Positions 51,984 through 61,434 of a stretch of DNA of 64,000 nt are shown here, piece by piece (the stretch's first letter is position 1; the number at the start of each line of letters is the position of its first letter). Source of the DNA: Clostridium sp. AM22-11AC (GTDB lineage: Bacteria; Bacillota; Clostridia; Lachnospirales; Lachnospiraceae); assembly GCF_003473545.1 (NCBI RefSeq), contig NZ_QUCM01000002.1, positions 180,815-244,814 on the forward strand, read 5' to 3'. A program made the position numbers and the translations under genes. The notes beneath the pieces are model-generated. The model saw only the letters and a program-made list of their open reading frames with translations. It did no database searches and had not been told where the DNA came from.

Positions 51984-53924
51984 ATGAATAACGCAGATAA
52001 GATCATAAAACGATGCCGGGCGCTGGCACTGGCAGGTATGATTGGGATCACCAGTCTTGGAAGTTCTCTTCCAGCCTTTGCTGCAGGTCCGGGGGATGAC
52101 TCATCCCGGGTATCAGAGATTTCCACAGGAGGTCCTGGAGATCCGGGAAATACTAATTCTTCCAATTCTACAACAAACACAGGAAATTCAAATAATTCAA
52201 ATAGTAACAATAATACTAATAACAGCAATAATACAAACAATACAAACAATTCCAATACATCATCCAACAATACTACCACAAATACCAATGCCTGGAAAAA
52301 GGTAAACGGTACGTACCAGATGTCAGATGGAAGCGCGATCCAGAATGTGCTCCATCGTGGTATTGATGTTTCCAGATGGCAGGGAGAGATCAACTGGAGC
52401 CAGGTGGCAAAGGATGATATTTCATTTGTTATGCTGGGAACCCGTTCCAAGGGAGCAGTAGATCCCTATTTCCACAAGAATATCCAGAACGCAACTGCCA
52501 ATGGTGTTAAAGTAGGCGTTTATATTTATTCTCTGGCAACTACCACAGACATGGCAGTCCAGGAGGCAGATTTTGTATTAAACCTGATCACCGACTATCC
52601 GATCTCCTATCCGGTAGCATTTGATATGGAAGACTCTACTCAGGGAAATCTGTCAAAATCAGAGCTGGCGGCTATTGCAAACGCTTTCTGCAAGCGGATT
52701 TCTGCAGCCGGTTATTACCCGATCATCTATGCAAATGAGAACTGGCTGAACAATAAACTAGATATGAGCCAGATGAATTATCCAGTATGGGTGGCAAGAT
52801 ATTCTGCCCGATATACCTGGCAAAATCCGGTGATGTGGCAGGCTACAAGCAGCGGTTCTGTAAAAGGTATCAATGGCAACGTGGATATTGACTTCCAGTT
52901 TAAGGACTTTACCTCTGTGATCCCGGCAAACACCTGGCGCACCATTAACGGAAAGCGTTATTATTACGCAAATTACGAAAAACAGAAAAATGCATGGGCA
53001 CAGGATGTAAATGACTGGTACTACATGGATAAAGACGGACTTGCATCTACCGGCTGGATCACAGTAGCAGATGCCCGTTATTATCTGGATACTACTACCG
53101 GAAAAATGCAGACTGGCTGGCAGTCAGAAAACGGAAAATGGTACTACCTTGGAAGCAGCGGTGCTGTAAAGAAAGGCTGGATCAGTGATAATGGTACCTG
53201 GTACTATACTGGCAATGACGGTGCTATGCAGACAGGCTGGATCGAAGTTAGCGGCAAACGCTACTATCTGGAAAATTCTGGGAAAATGGTTACTGGCTGG
53301 ACGAACCAGAACGGCAAATGGTATTACCTTGGCAGTTCCGGAGATCTGTTAAAAGGCTGGATCAATGATGGTGGCACCTGGTATTATTCCAACAACGAAG
53401 GTGTGATGCAGACTGGATGGCTGACAGATGCAGGTGGAAAATATTATCTGAGAGGCTCCGGTGCCATGGCAATTGGCTGGAGACAGTTAGATGGTGCATG
53501 GTATTACTTTAACAGTGATGGCAGGATGGCAACAGGAATGATCGAGGTAGGCGGGCTTCGTTATTATATGGATCCTTCCGACGGTCGTATGGTATCTGGC
53601 AGAGCAGTAGAAATAAATGGCGTCACCTATCAGGCAGCCGCAGATGGACATTTAAGCCAGCAGGGTCAGGAAACAACAGGGGACCAGAGCAGCCAGAATT
53701 CCGGAAATAATGCTTCAGGCAGCAATACAGGAAATAATAACACAGGAAACAACGTTCAGATCACTCCTGCAAACTCTACCACAGGTTCCTCTGACAACAG
53801 TACTTCCAACTCCTCTTCTGATGATCAGAAAGTAACAGGCGTAAATGGAGGCCCGGGAGTAAAGAAGGACTCTGCAAATAATGGAAACAATGATAAGGTA
53901 GTAACAGGTCAGGCACCAGGCTGA
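51984..53924 (+). CDS. Secreted GH25 lysozyme with cell-wall-binding repeats
   Basis: 646 residues. A signal peptide (about 1-33) precedes AAGPGDD and an Asn/Ser/Thr-rich linker (about 55-105). The GH25 muramidase domain (about 126-315) has GIDVSRWQGEINW and the catalytic VAFDMEDST. About a dozen choline-binding-type repeats follow (about 320-545), including GWQSENGKWYYLGSSGAV. The Gly/Asn/Ser-rich C-terminal tail has VTGVNGGPGV and ends GQAPG, like the upstream protein. It would cleave peptidoglycan during wall turnover. Its start lies 14 bp after a terminator, with AGGAGAACAGGC as ribosome site. Confidence 0.94.
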   Translation: MNNADKIIKRCRALALAGMIGITSLGSSLPAFAAGPGDDSSRVSEISTGGPGDPGNTNSSNSTTNTGNSNNSNSNNNTNNSNNTNNTNNSNTSSNNTTTNTNAWKKVNGTYQMSDGSAIQNVLHRGIDVSRWQGEINWSQVAKDDISFVMLGTRSKGAVDPYFHKNIQNATANGVKVGVYIYSLATTTDMAVQEADFVLNLITDYPISYPVAFDMEDSTQGNLSKSELAAIANAFCKRISAAGYYPIIYANENWLNNKLDMSQMNYPVWVARYSARYTWQNPVMWQATSSGSVKGINGNVDIDFQFKDFTSVIPANTWRTINGKRYYYANYEKQKNAWAQDVNDWYYMDKDGLASTGWITVADARYYLDTTTGKMQTGWQSENGKWYYLGSSGAVKKGWISDNGTWYYTGNDGAMQTGWIEVSGKRYYLENSGKMVTGWTNQNGKWYYLGSSGDLLKGWINDGGTWYYSNNEGVMQTGWLTDAGGKYYLRGSGAMAIGWRQLDGAWYYFNSDGRMATGMIEVGGLRYYMDPSDGRMVSGRAVEINGVTYQAAADGHLSQQGQETTGDQSSQNSGNNASGSNTGNNNTGNNVQITPANSTTGSSDNSTSNSSSDDQKVTGVNGGPGVKKDSANNGNNDKVVTGQAPG

Positions 53925-53938
53925 TGAAATAACTATTT

Positions 53939-53988
53939 AAATCCGCTTTTGGCAGAATGGGAAATCTGCTTCAAAGGCGGATTTTTTT
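53939..53988 (+). terminator. Rho-independent terminator
   Basis: AAATCCGC/GCGGATTT with an inner GGCAGA/TCTGC pairing, followed by TTTTTTTGC. Confidence 0.85.
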
Positions 53989-54034
53989 GCGTATTCCCGC
54001 ATAAAATAAACAGATACCATTCATCAGGTGAACC

Positions 54035-54730
54035 GTGCATAACAGGTATATAAAATATTTCGTCTTTCTTCTGTTTACAGCAGATCTGGTCTTATCCGCT
54101 ATTTTCCTGAAAAATGATCACAGGGATATAGAAAAAATATTTTCACTTCCTGCACTTTCAAAAGTTGCCGGCCAGCCCGGGTATATAGCCCTCACTTTTG
54201 ATGATGGTCCGGACCGGAAATGTACCCCGCTTCTTTTAGACGGACTGAAAGAACGGGGAGTCCATGCTACCTTTTTTCTTATGGGAAGCAATATAGAAGG
54301 AAAAGAAGATATTGTAAAGCGTATGAGCGAAGAAGGACATCTTATTGGCAATCACAGTTATGAACATATCCAGCTGACAAAAGCGGGACCGGAGGCAGTC
54401 TGTGAAGCAGTAGAACATACCCAGGAACAGATCGAAGCCATTACCGGAAAGCGCCCGGAATATATACGTCCGCCCTATGGTGACTGGAACGAAGAACTGG
54501 AAGAAGAGATTGGAATGAGCCCGGTCCTCTGGTCTGTAGACTCTTTAGACTGGAAACTAAAAGATAAAGGAAAGATCGTCCGGCGGGTCTTGAAAGATGT
54601 AAAAGATGGGGATATTATATTAATGCATGATATATTTCCTTCCTCTGTAGAGGCAGCCCTGGAGCTGGTCGATATACTGCAGAAGGAAGGTTATGTTTTT
54701 GTAACGGCTGATGAATTGTTGATCGAATGA
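54035..54730 (+). CDS. Polysaccharide deacetylase (NodB homology)
   Basis: 231 residues. An N-terminal membrane anchor (about 6-25) precedes a NodB domain: ALTFDDGPDRKCTPLLLDG, GNHSYEHIQL (metal His pair), RPPYGDWNEELEEEI, DSLDW and the late LMHDIF. It probably removes N-acetyl groups from peptidoglycan or another wall glycan outside the cell. The start has only a weak AGGTG ribosome site. The RarA gene overlaps or follows directly. Confidence 0.92.
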   Translation: MHNRYIKYFVFLLFTADLVLSAIFLKNDHRDIEKIFSLPALSKVAGQPGYIALTFDDGPDRKCTPLLLDGLKERGVHATFFLMGSNIEGKEDIVKRMSEEGHLIGNHSYEHIQLTKAGPEAVCEAVEHTQEQIEAITGKRPEYIRPPYGDWNEELEEEIGMSPVLWSVDSLDWKLKDKGKIVRRVLKDVKDGDIILMHDIFPSSVEAALELVDILQKEGYVFVTADELLIE

Positions 54731-54756
54731 GATCAAAAGAAAAATGGAGAAATCAA

Positions 54757-56073
54757 ATGGATCTATTTGACTATATGAGAGAAAATACAATGGAGAAGGA
54801 GTCGCCCCTGGCTTCCAGACTTCGTCCGCGCACACTGGATGAGGTAGTGGGGCAGCAGCATATCATTGGAAAAGATAAGCTGCTCTACCGGGCGATCAAG
54901 GCGGATAAACTGGGATCTGTGATCTTCTATGGACCTCCGGGAACAGGAAAGACCACCCTTGCCAAGGTGATCGCAAACACCACTCAGGCAGATTTTAAGC
55001 AGATCAATGCCACTGTGGCGGGTAAAAAAGACATGGAAGAAGTGGTCACAGAGGCAAAAAACAATATGGGAATGTATGGACGGCGGACCATTCTTTTTGT
55101 AGATGAGATCCACCGTTTTAATAAGGGCCAGCAGGATTATCTTCTTCCTTTTGTAGAAGACGGTACACTGACACTGATCGGTGCTACTACGGAAAATCCT
55201 TATTTTGAGGTAAACGGGGCGCTTCTTTCCAGATCCCGTATTTTTGAGTTAAAGCCACTGGAGAAAGATGACATTAAACAGCTGATCTACCGGGCGGTAA
55301 CCGACTCAGAACGTGGAATGGGAACTTACCGGGTAAAGATCGAGGAAGATGCCGCAGATTTTCTGGCAGATACAGCCAATGGGGACGCCAGAGCAGCCTT
55401 AAATGCAGTAGAACTGGGAGTTCTCACTACAGAACGCAGCGAAGACGGATTGATACATATTGACCTTGCTGCTGCCCAGGAATGTATCCAGAAACGGGCC
55501 GTGCGTTATGACAAAGATGGGGACAACCATTACGATACCATCTCTGCTTTTATTAAAAGTATGCGGGGATCTGACCCGGATGCGGCCGTGTATTATCTGG
55601 CACGTATGCTGTATGCAGGAGAAGATATTAAATTTATTGCCCGCCGTATTATGATCTGTGCTTCTGAAGACGTTGGAAATGCAGACCCACAGGCGTTAAA
55701 TGTAGCAGTAAGCGCAGCTCTTGCAGCAGAGCGAATTGGACTTCCGGAAGCTCAGATCATCCTTTCCCAGGCAGCTTCCTATGTGGCATGTGCCCCTAAA
55801 AGCAATGCAGCCTATGTTGCCATACAGAATGCCATGGAAAATGTAAAGACCACCCGTACCATGCCGGTGCCGGTACATCTTCAGGACCGTCATTACAAAG
55901 GTGCAGCGAAATTAGGACATGGTGAAGGCTATAAATATGCCCATGATTACCCGAAACATTATGTTAAGCAGCAGTATCTTCCAGATGGAATGGAGGGTAC
56001 AGTATTCTATGAACCATCAGATAATGGCTATGAAAAGCAGATAAAAGCCCATATGAAATGGTTGAAAGATTAA
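54757..56073 (+). CDS. rarA: Replication-associated recombination ATPase RarA/MgsA
   Basis: 438 residues from the ATG at 54757, with ATGGAGAA upstream; an in-frame ATG at 54727 overlaps the deacetylase stop and adds ten residues. It opens DLFDYMRENTMEKESPLASR and has Walker A GPPGTGKTT, Walker B LFVDEIHRFN, sensor GATTENPYF and a C-terminal MgsA domain with HLQDRHYKGAAKLGHG. It acts at stalled replication forks. It is probably transcribed with the deacetylase. Confidence 0.94.
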   Translation: MDLFDYMRENTMEKESPLASRLRPRTLDEVVGQQHIIGKDKLLYRAIKADKLGSVIFYGPPGTGKTTLAKVIANTTQADFKQINATVAGKKDMEEVVTEAKNNMGMYGRRTILFVDEIHRFNKGQQDYLLPFVEDGTLTLIGATTENPYFEVNGALLSRSRIFELKPLEKDDIKQLIYRAVTDSERGMGTYRVKIEEDAADFLADTANGDARAALNAVELGVLTTERSEDGLIHIDLAAAQECIQKRAVRYDKDGDNHYDTISAFIKSMRGSDPDAAVYYLARMLYAGEDIKFIARRIMICASEDVGNADPQALNVAVSAALAAERIGLPEAQIILSQAASYVACAPKSNAAYVAIQNAMENVKTTRTMPVPVHLQDRHYKGAAKLGHGEGYKYAHDYPKHYVKQQYLPDGMEGTVFYEPSDNGYEKQIKAHMKWLKD

Positions 56074-56118
56074 CAATGGCAATGTATAATAAAAAATGAT
56101 AAAAATAATTTTACGTGG

Positions 56119-56156
56119 ATCCCAAGGCAGAAATTCTCACTCTGCCTGTCGGATCT
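56119..56156 (+). other. Two-part hairpin in the rho leader
   Basis: GATCC (56119-56123) pairs with GGATC (56152-56156) around the inner stem AGGCAGA/TCTGCCT (56126-56148). No T-run follows. It lies about 105 bp before rho and could be part of an autoregulatory leader; no clear promoter was found. Confidence 0.35.
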
Positions 56157-56260
56157 GTCTATAAAAGGAACTTCCCAAAATCTGGAAAAATCCCGTATTT
56201 TACAAAGACAGGCAAACTGAATAATTCAGATAACAGATGCATAATAGATAGGAGAGTAGT

Positions 56261-58024
56261 ATGCGCGAAAAATTAGAGACAAGGTCCCTTGCCGAACTGA
56301 AAGAGATGGCAAAAAATGTGGGACTGAAAGGGATCAGCGGCCTTCGTAAGGCAGAGCTTATTGACCTTTTATGTGCCCAGGAAGAGAAAAGTCAGAAAAA
56401 CACAGCAGAAACAGTAACAGTGAAACCTCACAGCAGCCGTGTAAATGCTGAGAAAACAGTGCGGGAGAAACCAGTCCAGGAAACCCGCAGTCAGGAGACC
56501 CGCCCACAGGAGAACCGGGTGCAGGAAAGTCGTGTGCAGGAAAATCGCAGCCAGGAAAACCGTGTGCAGGAGACCCGCCCACAGGAAAACAGATATCAGG
56601 AAAAGCGTTCCCAGGACAACCGGAATAATCAGAGAAATAACCGTACATACGAAAGATTTAACCAGACCCGTCCGCAGATCCGTACATATGGGAACAACAA
56701 TTATAACAATAACAACAATAGTTACAGCACTCCGGCAGCTGCCCCTGTTCAGCAGGCGGTTCCCGTCAGCCAGACTTATTCTACCCAGAACCAGACTTAT
56801 GTCCAGAATGTGGACAACCAGGAGCGTGTGGCAAGACCGGAATACAGAAATGACGCCATGGGACTTTCCACACAGGATATGGCAGAATTAGACAGCGGCA
56901 TTGAGGCAAACGGTATCTTAGAGGTTATGCCGGACGGTTTCGGCTTTATCCGCTGTGAAAACTTCCTTCCAGGTGAAAATGATGTCTATGTTGCACCATC
57001 CCAGATCCGCCGTTTCAACTTAAAGACCGGTGATATCATTGTGGGAAACAGAAGAGTAAAAGCAGCTACAGAAAAATTCGCTGCACTTCTCTATATTAAA
57101 ACAGTGAACGGCTATCCATTAAGTGCTACTGAGACAAGACCAAACTTTGAGGATCTGACCCCGATCTTCCCAAATCAGCGTCTCCACATGGAAAATCCAA
57201 GAGAGAAAACTTCTGTTGCCATGCGGGTATTAGACCTGCTGGCACCCATCGGTAAAGGACAGCGTGGTATGATCGTTTCCCCGCCAAAAGCTGGTAAGAC
57301 CACTCTCTTAAAACAGGTGGCAAAAGCTATTACCACCAATCATCCGGACATGCATCTGATGATCCTTTTGATCGATGAGCGTCCTGAGGAAGTAACTGAC
57401 ATCAAAGAAGCCATTGTAGGGCCAAATGTAGAAGTTATCTATTCCACCTTTGATGAGCTTCCGGAGCGCCACAAACGTGTATCTGAAATGGTTATTGAAC
57501 GTGCAAAACGTCTGGTAGAACATGGAAGAGATGTTATCATCCTTTTAGACAGTATCACCCGTCTGGCAAGAGCTTACAATCTGACCGTTGCCCCAAGCGG
57601 CCGTACCCTTTCCGGTGGTCTTGATCCGGCAGCACTGCATATGCCAAAGCGTTTCTTCGGTGCTGCAAGAAATATGCGTGAAAAGGGCAGTCTGACCATT
57701 CTTGCAACAGCATTGGTAGATACAGGAAGCCGTATGGATGATGTGGTTTACGAGGAATTTAAGGGTACCGGCAACATGGAACTGGTGCTGGACCGTAAAC
57801 TGTCTGAAAAACGTATCTTCCCGGCTATTGACATTTTAAAATCCGGTACCAGAAGAGATGATCTGCTCCTTACAAAAGAAGAGGCAGAGGCAGTAGATAT
57901 TATCCGCAAAGCCACCAATTCCTTAAAGCCGGATGAGGCAGTAGAGAAGATCTTAGATCTCTTTTCAAAGACCAGAAATAACCGTGAATTTGTAGAGATG
58001 GTAAAGAAGATTCGCTTCTTCTAA
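56261..58024 (+). CDS. rho: Transcription termination factor Rho with disordered insert
   Basis: 587 residues (E. coli Rho has 419). Residues 1-45 are the Rho_N SAP-like motif. Residues 73-122 are ten tandem Q-[ED]-x-R-x pentapeptides, followed by an Asn/Gln/Tyr-rich stretch to about 190. The RNA-binding cold-shock-like domain ([16 protein letters not shown]) and the ATPase core follow: [13 protein letters not shown] (Walker A), [24 protein letters not shown] and the Q/R-loops. It ends RNA chains as a hexamer. AGGAGAGTAGT precedes the ATG. The low-complexity insert may drive assembly. Confidence 0.95.
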   Translation: MREKLETRSLAELKEMAKNVGLKGISGLRKAELIDLLCAQEEKSQKNTAETVTVKPHSSRVNAEKTVREKPVQETRSQETRPQENRVQESRVQENRSQENRVQETRPQENRYQEKRSQDNRNNQRNNRTYERFNQTRPQIRTYGNNNYNNNNNSYSTPAAAPVQQAVPVSQTYSTQNQTYVQNVDNQERVARPEYRNDAMGLSTQDMAELDSGIEANGILEVMPDGFGFIRCENFLPGENDVYVAPSQIRRFNLKTGDIIVGNRRVKAATEKFAALLYIKTVNGYPLSATETRPNFEDLTPIFPNQRLHMENPREKTSVAMRVLDLLAPIGKGQRGMIVSPPKAGKTTLLKQVAKAITTNHPDMHLMILLIDERPEEVTDIKEAIVGPNVEVIYSTFDELPERHKRVSEMVIERAKRLVEHGRDVIILLDSITRLARAYNLTVAPSGRTLSGGLDPAALHMPKRFFGAARNMREKGSLTILATALVDTGSRMDDVVYEEFKGTGNMELVLDRKLSEKRIFPAIDILKSGTRRDDLLLTKEEAEAVDIIRKATNSLKPDEAVEKILDLFSKTRNNREFVEMVKKIRFF

Positions 58025-58027
58025 GAC

Positions 58028-58056
58028 TTCCTTTTTCTGACATGATATAGTATAAT
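58028..58056 (+). promoter_or_regulatory. Promoter for the phosphoglucomutase gene
   Basis: TTCCTT (58028-58033), 17 bp, TATAAT (58051-58056). Confidence 0.55.
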
Positions 58057-58129
58057 TAAAAGCATGAATCAGGGGGCTGTCAAAAGACCTTTTGACTCCA
58101 AAATTTAATTTAGGAGGGAGTATGTTATA

Positions 58130-59866
58130 ATGAAAGATTACATGAAGATATACCAGGAATGGTTATCAAATCCTTACTTTGATGAGGCTACAAAGGAAGA
58201 ACTGCGCGCCATTGAGGGCAATGAAAACGAGATCAAAGAGCGTTTCTATATGGACCTTGAGTTCGGAACCGCTGGTTTAAGAGGTATCATCGGCGCAGGT
58301 ATCAACCGTATGAATATTTACGTTGTAAGACGTGCTACCCAGGGACTTGCAAATTATATTATCAAGCAGGGAGCAGCTAACAAGGGCGTAGCAATTGCAT
58401 ACGACTCCCGTCATATGTCCCCGGAATTTGCTATGGAAGCAGCTATGACTTTAGCAGCAAACGGTATCAAGGCATATAAGTTTGAATCCCTTCGTCCAAC
58501 ACCGGAATTGTCCTTTGCAGTACGTGAGTTGGGCTGCGTAGCAGGTATCAATATCACTGCAAGCCACAACCCGCCGGAATACAATGGTTACAAGGTATAC
58601 TGGGAAGATGGCGCACAGTTTACACCTCCTCATGATAAAGGTGTTACAGAAGAAGTTCTGGCAATCGAAGATCTGTCTACAGTAAAGACTACAGATGAGG
58701 CTTCTGCAACAGCAGCAGGTCTGTATCAGGTAATTGGACAGGAGATTGATGATAAATACATCGCTCAGGTAAAGGCTCAGGTAGTAAACCAGAAGGCCAT
58801 TGATGAGATGCAGGATCAGATCACTATCGTATACACACCTCTTCACGGAACAGGAAATATCCCTGCAAGAAGAGTTATGAAAGAGATCGGATTTACCCAT
58901 GTATACGTAGTTCCGGAGCAGGAACTGCCAAATGGCGATTTCCCAACTGTAAGCTATCCAAACCCGGAAGCAAAAGAAGCATTTGAACTGGGCTTAAAGC
59001 TGGCAAAAGAGAAAGATGCAGACCTGGTACTGGCAACTGACCCGGATGCAGACCGTCTTGGTGTATATGTAAAAGATACCAAGTCCGGCGAATATATTCC
59101 ACTGACTGGAAATATGTCCGGATCCCTTCTGTGTGAGTACGTACTCAGCCAGAAGCAGGCAGCTGGAAAGATCCCGGCAGACGGACAGGTTGTTAAATCC
59201 ATCGTTTCCACCAACCTGATCGATGCAGTAGCAAAATCATACGGCGCAGAACTGATCGAGGTTCTGACCGGATTTAAGTGGATCGGAAAGCAGATCTTAA
59301 AGAATGAGACTACCGGACATGGTACATACCTTTTCGGAATGGAAGAGAGCTATGGATGCCTGATCGGAACCTATGCCCGTGATAAGGACGCTATTTCCGC
59401 AACAGCCGCTCTCTGCGAGGCAGCTGCATACTACAAGCAGAAAGGCATGACCTTATGGGATGCAATGATCGCTATGTATGAGAAATACGGCTACTATAAA
59501 GATGCTGTAAAGGCAATCGGTTTATCCGGTATTGAAGGACTTGCAAAGATCCAGTCCATTATGGAGACACTGAGAAATAATACTCCAACCGAAGTTGGCG
59601 GCTACAAAGTAACCTCCGCAAGAGACTACAAGTTAGACACCATCAAAAATATGGCAACCGGCGAAGTAAAGCCTACCGGACTTCCTTCTTCCAACGTTCT
59701 CTACTATGACCTGGAAGACGGCGCATGGATCTGCGTAAGACCATCCGGCACCGAACCAAAGATCAAATTCTACTTCGGCGTAAAGGGAACTTCCCTGAAA
59801 GACGCAGAAGAGAAAGAGAATGCACTTGGCGCAGCTGTAATGGCTATGGTTGATAAGATGATGTAA
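58130..59866 (+). CDS. Phosphoglucomutase/phosphomannomutase
   Basis: 578 residues, the long Gram-positive class (PgcA-like). The phosphoserine is in NITASHNPPEYNGYKVY, the metal loop is LATDPDADRLGV, the sugar loop GMEESYGCL and the phosphate site RPSGTEPKIKFYF. It interconverts glucose-1- and -6-phosphate for glycogen and wall polymer synthesis. TTAGGAGGGAG precedes the ATG. Unusual structured sequences follow its stop before the terminator. Confidence 0.95.
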   Translation: MKDYMKIYQEWLSNPYFDEATKEELRAIEGNENEIKERFYMDLEFGTAGLRGIIGAGINRMNIYVVRRATQGLANYIIKQGAANKGVAIAYDSRHMSPEFAMEAAMTLAANGIKAYKFESLRPTPELSFAVRELGCVAGINITASHNPPEYNGYKVYWEDGAQFTPPHDKGVTEEVLAIEDLSTVKTTDEASATAAGLYQVIGQEIDDKYIAQVKAQVVNQKAIDEMQDQITIVYTPLHGTGNIPARRVMKEIGFTHVYVVPEQELPNGDFPTVSYPNPEAKEAFELGLKLAKEKDADLVLATDPDADRLGVYVKDTKSGEYIPLTGNMSGSLLCEYVLSQKQAAGKIPADGQVVKSIVSTNLIDAVAKSYGAELIEVLTGFKWIGKQILKNETTGHGTYLFGMEESYGCLIGTYARDKDAISATAALCEAAAYYKQKGMTLWDAMIAMYEKYGYYKDAVKAIGLSGIEGLAKIQSIMETLRNNTPTEVGGYKVTSARDYKLDTIKNMATGEVKPTGLPSSNVLYYDLEDGAWICVRPSGTEPKIKFYFGVKGTSLKDAEEKENALGAAVMAMVDKMM

Positions 59867-59869
59867 TGA

Positions 59870-59962
59870 GTCCAAAAGAAATCTTCGAATGCGTCACAGG
59901 CGCATTCTCGATATGCATGGCAAAACAAGCGGCTGCGAAGCAGACATTTGTTTTTCTTGGAC
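59870..59962 (+). other. Branched inverted-repeat structure in the phosphoglucomutase 3' region
   Basis: GTCCAA (59870) and TTGGAC (ending 59962) form an outer stem extended by AAGAAA/TTTTCTT. Inside are hairpin GAATGCG/CGCATTC and hairpin GCTGC-GAA-GCAG with AACAA/TTGTT below it. No coding sequence is present in the 308 bp between this gene and the next; this and the following motif fill it. Confidence 0.5.
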
Positions 59963-59972
59963 CATTAACGAA

Positions 59973-60020
59973 TGAACCGTCTGCGTAAGCAGACAGTAGA
60001 GCGCGTCAGCGCGGGGTTCA
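59973..60020 (+). other. Three-way-junction motif, second copy
   Basis: Outer stem TGAACC/GGTTCA (59973-59978/60015-60020), hairpin 1 GTCTGC-GTAA-GCAGAC, joint AGTAGA, hairpin 2 GCGC-GTCA-GCGC. The design equals that at 48545-48594, with base changes on both sides of hairpin 1 and of the outer stem. TGAGT and a terminator follow. Confidence 0.55.
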
Positions 60021-60044
60021 TGAGTGGATACCTGGCAAACGTAA

Positions 60045-60085
60045 ACACCCCTGGGAAAGAAAATTTCAATCCCAGGGGTGTTTTT
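60045..60085 (+). terminator. Rho-independent terminator
   Basis: ACACCCCTGGGA pairs perfectly with TCCCAGGGGTGT, followed by TTTTT. Two further GC hairpins (CCCGCC-ATC-GGCGGG and CCCCGC-ATCA-GCGGGG) lie at 60107-60161, before the end of the convergent gene. Confidence 0.92.
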
Positions 60086-60174
60086 ATGTTTGCTCTGCCA
60101 AGACATCTCCCCGCCATCGGCGGGAAGATAATACCCAGCATATATCCCCGCATCAGCGGGGACATAAACGCTTA

Positions 60175-61239
60175 CTATTTATTTCTCTTCTCAGCCGCTT
60201 CCCTCAATTCCTTCAAAGCCGCTGCAAACTTCATAGAAGATGCAGATGGATTTCCACGTAAAATACTTCTGCGGTAGAAATTCATATGTTTCATCATATC
60301 CTGACGTTTCTTTGTTAATTCCGTCATACGGCTGCTCATTGCTGCGATACGTTCATTACGGCTGGCAGTCATAGCAGCTTTTATATTCTTGGCAGCTTCG
60401 ATCTTTGCAGCCGCCTCTTCACGGTACTGAGCTGCTTTCTCATCTGCATGTTCCTTTAACTGAGCCGCTTTTAATGCAGTCTCAAGCCGCAGTTTTGCCG
60501 CCCGCTCCGTTGTCTCATATTTTAACTGGGCTGCACGTTCTGCAGTTTCATTTCGCAGCTGCGCAGCTTTACCGGCTGCTTCCACACGCAAAGTTTCCAG
60601 CTTCACAGCCGTATCTTCCTTTGCTTCTTCCAGTTTCTGTTCTGTTTCTGCCTTCAATAATGCCAGCTGAACCTGAACATCGTCCAGTTCTGCCTTCATC
60701 TTTGTCATGGCATCAAGCACCTTGGCAAGATCCAGAGCAGTACGTACAGACTCTGCTGTATCAATAATGAAAACAACAGTGATTACGGATAAACAGGGAA
60801 TACCGATCATAGTTGGAACATGAAGCACCCACCGTTCAATAGGCTTGTGGATCACCTCTGTGAGGAAGATCGTCAAAAAGCCCCATGCAACAGAAGAAGT
60901 CAGGCAGATATATCCGTTTAAATTAAAACGCTGGTTGCTGTAATCCCAGTATTTCATTTTAAACAGCCGCTCCATTCCCCAACCCGTCACATATTCCAGG
61001 ATCGTAGCACCGATTACACCGGAGATGTAAACCATGACCAGACTGCTCTTAAATGGAAGAGATACCCATAACATCATCACAGCTCCCGTACCATAAAGAG
61101 GCAGCATGGGAAGTCGCAGAAAGCCGCGGTTTACAAAACGGTGCTGTTTCAAAGATACATAGGTAGACTCAAAGATCCATCCGAAAAAGCAATATATATA
61201 GAAGAAACTCAGCCATTGATACCAGGTGTATTCGTACAT
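60175..61239 (-). CDS. PF06541-type membrane protein with hendecad coiled coil
   Basis: 354 residues. The N-terminal half (1-160) has four helices and FFGWIFESTYVSL plus LEYVTGWGMERLF, the pattern of the 'putative ABC-transporter type IV' (CmpB) family. Residues about 175-295 are a charged Ala-rich coiled coil with five consecutive 11-residue units, for example AAQLRNETAER, AAQLKYETTER, AAKLRLETALK (225-279). The C-terminal tail is basic. No ATPase partner is nearby, so transport is doubtful. The coiled coil would project into the cytosol. Confidence 0.88.
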   Translation of the reverse strand: MYEYTWYQWLSFFYIYCFFGWIFESTYVSLKQHRFVNRGFLRLPMLPLYGTGAVMMLWVSLPFKSSLVMVYISGVIGATILEYVTGWGMERLFKMKYWDYSNQRFNLNGYICLTSSVAWGFLTIFLTEVIHKPIERWVLHVPTMIGIPCLSVITVVFIIDTAESVRTALDLAKVLDAMTKMKAELDDVQVQLALLKAETEQKLEEAKEDTAVKLETLRVEAAGKAAQLRNETAERAAQLKYETTERAAKLRLETALKAAQLKEHADEKAAQYREEAAAKIEAAKNIKAAMTASRNERIAAMSSRMTELTKKRQDMMKHMNFYRRSILRGNPSASSMKFAAALKELREAAEKRNK

Positions 61240-61434
61240 AGGTTGTCCATCCTTTGTTTTAATGATATGATACCAGGGTCAAAAGGCCGGAAATCCGACG
61301 CAAGCTTGCTTGCAGGAGGATTTTTGAACTTGGGACCCGCCAAAAACATGAGTAAGGAGCCATTTTTTGAAGAAAAATGAGCGGATTACGAATCAACATC
61401 ATGATATGAGTATACCATATTTCTTTTACCTGTA

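Noticed and set aside
56358..56891. Open frames opposite or alternate to the Rho repeat region
   Set aside because: They arise from the repetitive CAGGA units; composition is low-complexity and no start signals are present.
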